Assembly: GCA_023435305.1 (NCBI GenBank)
Contig: JAEYRV010000056.1
Coordinates: 1 to 11,631, forward strand
Direction: 5' to 3'
DNA: 11,631 nt
From: Bacillota bacterium
Lineage (GTDB): Bacteria; Bacillota; Clostridia; Acetivibrionales; DTU013
In this document: positions 9,064 to 11,631 of the stretch, piece by piece
How the letters are laid out: each line of letters starts with the position of its first letter
Numbering within the stretch: position 1 is the first letter of the stretch
Translations under genes and position numbers: made by a program
Notes under the pieces: model-generated
Databases searched by the model: none
What the model saw: only the letters and a program-made list of their open reading frames with translations
What the model was told of the DNA's origin: nothing

Positions 9064-9092
9064 AGAATATCAGAAAAATCCATAAAAAATCA
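9064..9092 (-). promoter_or_regulatory. Candidate leftward promoter (extended -10, weak -35)
   Basis: On the minus strand TGATATTCT (9072-9064) reads as an extended -10 (TG.TATTCT). Seventeen bases upstream of the hexamer lies TGATTT (9092-9087), a poor -35. Expected transcription start is near 9057, just ahead of the ribosome binding site at 9050. A good -10 with a poor -35, directly beside a two-site operator, fits a promoter that needs an activator. Inferred from sequence only. Confidence 0.5.
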
Positions 9093-9093
9093 T

Positions 9094-9129
9094 TTTTTTG
9101 CCTGAATGGTGGTGGTTTTCTGCCTGAAT
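9094..9129. promoter_or_regulatory. 22-bp-phased direct repeat, candidate LytTR regulator binding site
   Basis: TTTTTTGCCTGAAT (9094-9107) and TTTTCTGCCTGAAT (9116-9129) match at 13 of 14 bases with starts 22 bp apart, two helical turns. LytTR-domain regulators such as AgrA and ComE bind pairs of about 9-bp sites with this spacing, usually just upstream of the -35. Read leftward, the near copy ends one base from the candidate -35 at 9092-9087. A LytTR response regulator is encoded at 9280. The site sequence is not one I recognise as a published consensus. Confidence 0.6.
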
Positions 9130-9135
9130 TGTCAA

Positions 9136-9147
9136 CCGGTTAACCGG
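9136..9147. repeat. 12-bp perfect palindrome CCGGTTAACCGG
   Basis: The sequence CCGGTTAACCGG equals its own reverse complement and sits between the direct repeat and the 66-bp palindromic element, overlapping that element by two bases. It could be an operator for a dimeric repressor or a trace of the element's target site. No helix-turn-helix regulator is encoded nearby. Confidence 0.5.
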
Positions 9148-9211
9148 GGTCAGGCTTGAGAAATTCCTTTATTCTCAAAATCGAATAAAGGAATTTCTCA
9201 AGCCTGACCCC
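9146..9211. repeat. Palindromic dispersed element (REPIN-like), copy 2, complete
   Basis: Two perfect 29-bp inverted arms (9146-9174 and 9183-9211) flank an 8-base loop (TCAAAATC). Each arm opens GGGGTCAGGCTTGAG on its own strand. This is the only copy fully inside the window; it differs from the others by G for A after CTTGA in both arms, so the change was kept in paired form. It lies between the leftward and rightward promoters and could fold into a long hairpin in RNA read from either side. Confidence 0.92.
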
Positions 9212-9220
9212 GTCGCCCTG

Positions 9221-9249
9221 TTGAAGAAAATGCAAACTTACAGTACAAT
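9221..9249 (+). promoter_or_regulatory. Sigma-A-type promoter for the two-component operon
   Basis: TTGAAG (9221-9226) and TACAAT (9244-9249) are separated by exactly 17 bases, close to the TTGACA/TATAAT consensus. Transcription would start near 9256, giving a leader of about 25 bases before the response regulator. The promoter begins ten bases after the palindromic element ends. Confidence 0.75.
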
Positions 9250-9262
9250 GATTATGTAAAGT

Positions 9263-9271
9263 GAGAGGGGG
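9263..9271 (+). promoter_or_regulatory. Purine-rich ribosome binding site before a CTG start
   Basis: GAGAGGGGG ends eight bases before the CTG at 9280, a normal spacing. No ATG, GTG or TTG in the response-regulator frame lies between the in-frame TGA at 9262 and the conserved DDD motif, so this site supports use of the CTG. Confidence 0.55.
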
Positions 9272-9279
9272 CGGGACAG

Positions 9280-10026
9280 CTGAGGATTGCTATTTGTGAT
9301 GATGATATTCGAGATCTGCTGCAGATCGCTTCTCTGCTGGAATCGTATCAGAATGTCCGCAAGGCGGAGTTCTCCTATGTGAGCTTTCATAGTGCCACAG
9401 AGCTCCTGGCCTCCATGGAAAGCAGGGATTACGACCTGCTCCTGCTGGATATGCTGATGCCCGGCATCAACGGCTTGCAGGCTGCCCGCGAGATCCGGGA
9501 GCGAAATAGTCACATACGGATCGTGTTTCTTACCTCCTCACCGGAATACGCAGTGGAGAGCTACAGCGTGCAGGCATACTATTATATTTTAAAGCCAGCT
9601 TCGCAGGAGAAGCTCTTCCCGATCCTGGACAGGCTGCTGAGCGACATAAAAAAGCCGGAGGACTCCCTGCTTATCAAAACCCAGTCCAGCGTATTCAGTC
9701 TCCCATATGGGAGAATTGAATACATAGAGGTCAGTGCAAAAAAGCTGTATTTTTTTCTTACAGACGGCAGCGCGCGGGAGGTAACGGGCAAGCTGGCGGA
9801 CTTTGAACAGACTCTGCTGAAAAGACCCGGTTTCATGAAGGTGCATCGCTCCTATCTCGTGAATCTGCAGTGGGTACAGGAACTTCGGCAGGGAGAGCTC
9901 ATCACTGCGTCGGAGCGGCGTGTACCGGTATCAAGAGCCGCCTATCCCCAGGTACGAACGGCCTACACACAGTTCCTGTTCTCTGAAGCGGATGATTTGG
10001 TGCAGGACATGAGAGGTGCTGAATGA
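9280..10026 (+). CDS. LytTR-family response regulator (AgrA/LytR type)
   Basis: 248 residues. An N-terminal receiver domain (about 1-125) shows the acidic pocket D7-D8-D9 (start RIAICDDD), phospho-acceptor D57 in YDLLLLDMLMPG, T85 in FLTSS and K105 in ILKPA. A C-terminal LytTR DNA-binding domain (about 131-236) shows IEYIEVSAKKLYFF, the stretch ending GFMKVHRSYLVN and a final pairing strand. It should act in the cytosol as a phosphorylation-controlled transcription regulator, partnered with the kinase that overlaps it by four bases. The start is odd: the frame opens at 9265 after a TGA, and the only sensible start is CTG at 9280, placing the protein start exactly where receivers begin (MRIAICDDD). 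The next ordinary start, GTG at 9379, would remove the acidic pocket. Likely transcribed from 9221-9249; likely target is the direct repeat at 9094-9129 (inference). Confidence 0.93.
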   Translation: MRIAICDDDIRDLLQIASLLESYQNVRKAEFSYVSFHSATELLASMESRDYDLLLLDMLMPGINGLQAAREIRERNSHIRIVFLTSSPEYAVESYSVQAYYYILKPASQEKLFPILDRLLSDIKKPEDSLLIKTQSSVFSLPYGRIEYIEVSAKKLYFFLTDGSAREVTGKLADFEQTLLKRPGFMKVHRSYLVNLQWVQELRQGELITASERRVPVSRAAYPQVRTAYTQFLFSEADDLVQDMRGAE

Positions 10027-11306
10027 TAACTACTTCCATTGGACTTATACGATTTGGTTTTTCTCTGATCTTCGGGGTGGCACAATCGGTCTGCTTCGCA
10101 GGAATTGAGAAAACGAGAAAAAACAGGCTCGCGGTCAGCCTCTACTGCCTGATACTGCTTATTGTGCAATTCACCAGCTGGCGGTTGTTTGGAATCGAAC
10201 TGACATCAAAATTATATCCGTTTATCATCCATGTACCGATGATTCTCTTTCTCACCCTGTATCTGAAACGCCCCTGGTTGATTTCCATTGTAAGCGTGCT
10301 CTCCGCCTATCTTTGCTGTCAGGTGCCCCGATGGATCGGAAGTATTGGAGGCGGAATCTTCGGCAGTACGCTTGTTGAGCATATTACCTATATAGCAGCC
10401 GTGTTTCTGGCATATTATTTCTTTCGGGAATATGTTGCCGAATCTCTCACCCAGCTTATGGAGAGGTCCATCAAGTCCTGCCTCCTGCTAGGTGCTGTAC
10501 CGCTGTTTTTCTATTTATTCGATTACTTTACCACGATCTATACAGATCTGCTTTACAGCGGCTCAAGGGGAGCGGTCCAGTTCATGCCTTCTGTACTTTC
10601 GATCGTTTACTTCGTATTTATTATCCTCCACTACATCGAAATGCAAAAGCAGGTGCTGGCTAACAGAGAAAAAGATATGCTTGCAGCACAGCTCCACGGT
10701 GCACATTCAGAGCTTGTATCCCTGCGTCAGATGCAGAATATCGCTGCTGCCTACCGGCACGACATGCGCCATCATATTGCGATATTACAGCGCATGGCTT
10801 CCGAAGGCAGTTTGGAAAAAATGAAAACGTATCTTAATATTACACAATCCGATATAGAGGCAATCACCCCGATCCGCTTTTGCGAAAATGAAACAGTCAA
10901 TTTGATTTTGTCAACCTTTTCAACAAAGGCAAAGAATGCGGGAGTAACAATGACGGTGGATGCAAAACTGCCGGGTTCGATACCCTTAAGTGACACAGAG
11001 CTTTGCTCCCTGCTCTCAAATGGTATTGAAAACGCAATATTCGCTGCTGCAGCCTACCCGGATGCTGAGCGCAGGGCCGTGTCTTTCAAGGCCACGGTAC
11101 ACAAGGCTAATCTGCTGATTTTAATAGAAAACTCCTATGATGGCAAAATTTCAATGAAAGACGGACTTCCCCAGGCATCTCTTGAGGGACATGGCTACGG
11201 AACGCGCAGCATCGCAGCCATCGCCGATGCCAACGGCGGTCAGGCCATTTTCAACGCCATGGACGGCGTCTTCACCCTGAAGATCATGATCCCGCTAAGA
11301 AATTGA
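10023..11306 (+). CDS. GHKL sensor histidine kinase, AgrC-like
   Basis: 427 residues. The first about 205 are a multi-pass membrane sensor with about seven hydrophobic segments (near 8-28, 37-57, 64-81, 84-102, 120-138, 152-173, 187-205). A coiled segment and the dimerisation/phospho-acceptor helix follow, with H246 in YRHDMRHH, typical of AgrC/ComD-type kinases. The ATPase domain keeps the N box (LLSNGIENA, N337) and a G box (GHGYGTRSI, about 389-397). It should sense an extracellular signal, possibly a peptide, and phosphorylate the response regulator just upstream. The ATG overlaps the regulator's stop as ATGA, with AGAGGTG six bases upstream, so translation is probably coupled. No agrB or agrD gene follows. 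Family assignment is firm; the signal is unknown. Confidence 0.93.
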   Translation: MITTSIGLIRFGFSLIFGVAQSVCFAGIEKTRKNRLAVSLYCLILLIVQFTSWRLFGIELTSKLYPFIIHVPMILFLTLYLKRPWLISIVSVLSAYLCCQVPRWIGSIGGGIFGSTLVEHITYIAAVFLAYYFFREYVAESLTQLMERSIKSCLLLGAVPLFFYLFDYFTTIYTDLLYSGSRGAVQFMPSVLSIVYFVFIILHYIEMQKQVLANREKDMLAAQLHGAHSELVSLRQMQNIAAAYRHDMRHHIAILQRMASEGSLEKMKTYLNITQSDIEAITPIRFCENETVNLILSTFSTKAKNAGVTMTVDAKLPGSIPLSDTELCSLLSNGIENAIFAAAAYPDAERRAVSFKATVHKANLLILIENSYDGKISMKDGLPQASLEGHGYGTRSIAAIADANGGQAIFNAMDGVFTLKIMIPLRN

Positions 11307-11541
11307 GTATCCCCGGCTTGCGAGTAAATAACGCAGTACTACTTATTACTATGGGGAATAACAAGGGGAGGGTGGGCATTTTTTTGAGTTCTGGGGCAAT
11401 AATCATCGATTTTATGGCAAAGAGGCCCAATAATAGCATACAATCCTGCATTATGTAATGTAATCTAAAGGGATCTCAAGGAATTCCCATACTTTTTACC
11501 ACATTATCGAAAAAAATGTGCACCTTGAGTTTTTGGTTTTC
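11307..11541. other. Intergenic stretch after the kinase gene, no convincing gene
   Basis: These 235 bases are AT-rich with a G-rich patch near 11351-11385. A 35-codon frame (11351-11458) has no ribosome binding site at its ATG; an AAGGGGAGG at 11362-11370 could serve an in-frame TTG at 11384, but the product resembles nothing I know. CTCAAGG (11475-11481) pairs with CCTTGAG (11523-11529), enclosing CACAT/ATGTG (11500-11504, 11516-11520) and followed by TTTTT; this is at best a weak terminator. Confidence 0.5.
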
Positions 11542-11566
11542 GGGGTCAGGCTTGAAAAATTCCTTT
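11542..11566 (+). repeat. Half copy of the dispersed element
   Basis: One arm only: GGGGTCAGGCTTGAAAAATT followed by CCTTT, then GCTTCC, with no inverted partner of its own. The same arm restarts 31 bases later at 11573, so the two form a direct repeat with a 31-base period. It looks like a solitary REP-type unit or a remnant of a decayed element. Confidence 0.85.
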
Positions 11567-11572
11567 GCTTCC

Positions 11573-11631
11573 GGGGTCAGGCTTGAAAAATTCCTTTATT
11601 CACCCAAGTGAATAAAGGAATTTTTCAAGCC
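11573..11631. repeat. Palindromic dispersed element (REPIN-like), copy 3, cut by window end
   Basis: The left arm starts at 11573 with GGGGTCAGGC. The perfectly paired part inside the window is 11580-11603 with 11608-11631 (24 bp) around the 4-base loop CCAA; the final TGACCCC would lie just past the edge. The loop and innermost stem bases differ from copies 1 and 2, while the outer arm matches copy 1. Confidence 0.88.

Noticed and set aside
9131..9136. TTGACA-like -35 on the minus strand near the operator
   Set aside because: Seventeen bases downstream the minus strand reads CCACCA, which is not a -10 element.
9238..9513. 91-codon minus-strand frame over the response regulator start
   Set aside because: It is antisense to the conserved receiver motifs and runs through the rightward promoter; no sign of a real product.
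11351..11458. Possible 35-residue peptide gene downstream of the kinase, considered as a signal peptide
   Set aside because: The ATG lacks a binding site, the alternative TTG gives a 24-residue product with only one late Cys, and no AgrD-like amphipathic leader or acidic tail is visible.

Overview
The window looks like accessory DNA from a Gram-positive anaerobe, most likely a member of Clostridia. Three things point that way: a giant secreted protein with three S-layer homology (SLH) motifs and many InlB-type (Listeria-Bacteroides) repeats, an Agr-like LytTR/GHKL two-component system, and AAGGAG-type ribosome binding sites. Species cannot be fixed from the sequence. I found no rRNA, tRNA, CRISPR array, transposase or phage gene.

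Layout: (1) 1-46, the inner part of a palindromic dispersed repeat, cut by the window edge. (2) 53-8587, minus strand, one very large gene for a surface protein of about 2844 residues: signal peptide, three SLH motifs, Gly/Asn linker, one InlB repeat, a roughly 890-residue part I cannot assign, five two-domain repeat units, six further InlB repeats, a GLUG-type stacked-repeat domain and an acidic tail. (3) 8677-9030, minus strand, a small single-pass membrane protein resembling a shortened LemA protein, probably co-transcribed with the giant gene. (4) 9031-9279, a divergent control region holding a leftward promoter, a 22-bp-phased direct repeat typical of LytTR operators, a 12-bp palindrome, a complete 66-bp palindromic repeat element and a good rightward sigma-A promoter. 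(5) 9280-11306, plus strand, a LytTR response regulator that seems to start at CTG, overlapping by ATGA a multi-pass GHKL sensor kinase. (6) 11307-11541, non-coding as far as I can tell. (7) 11542-11631, a half copy and then a full copy of the same palindromic element, cut by the window edge.

Working model (inference): the kinase senses an extracellular signal and phosphorylates the response regulator. The regulator binds the direct repeat at 9094-9129 and switches on the leftward transcription unit carrying the LemA-like protein and the giant SLH-anchored protein. No agrB or agrD-like signal gene lies in the window. The dispersed element, with conserved ends CGGGGTCAGGCTTGA in inverted orientation, looks like a REPIN or small non-autonomous element and sits only at gene borders; its hairpins could also separate transcription units.
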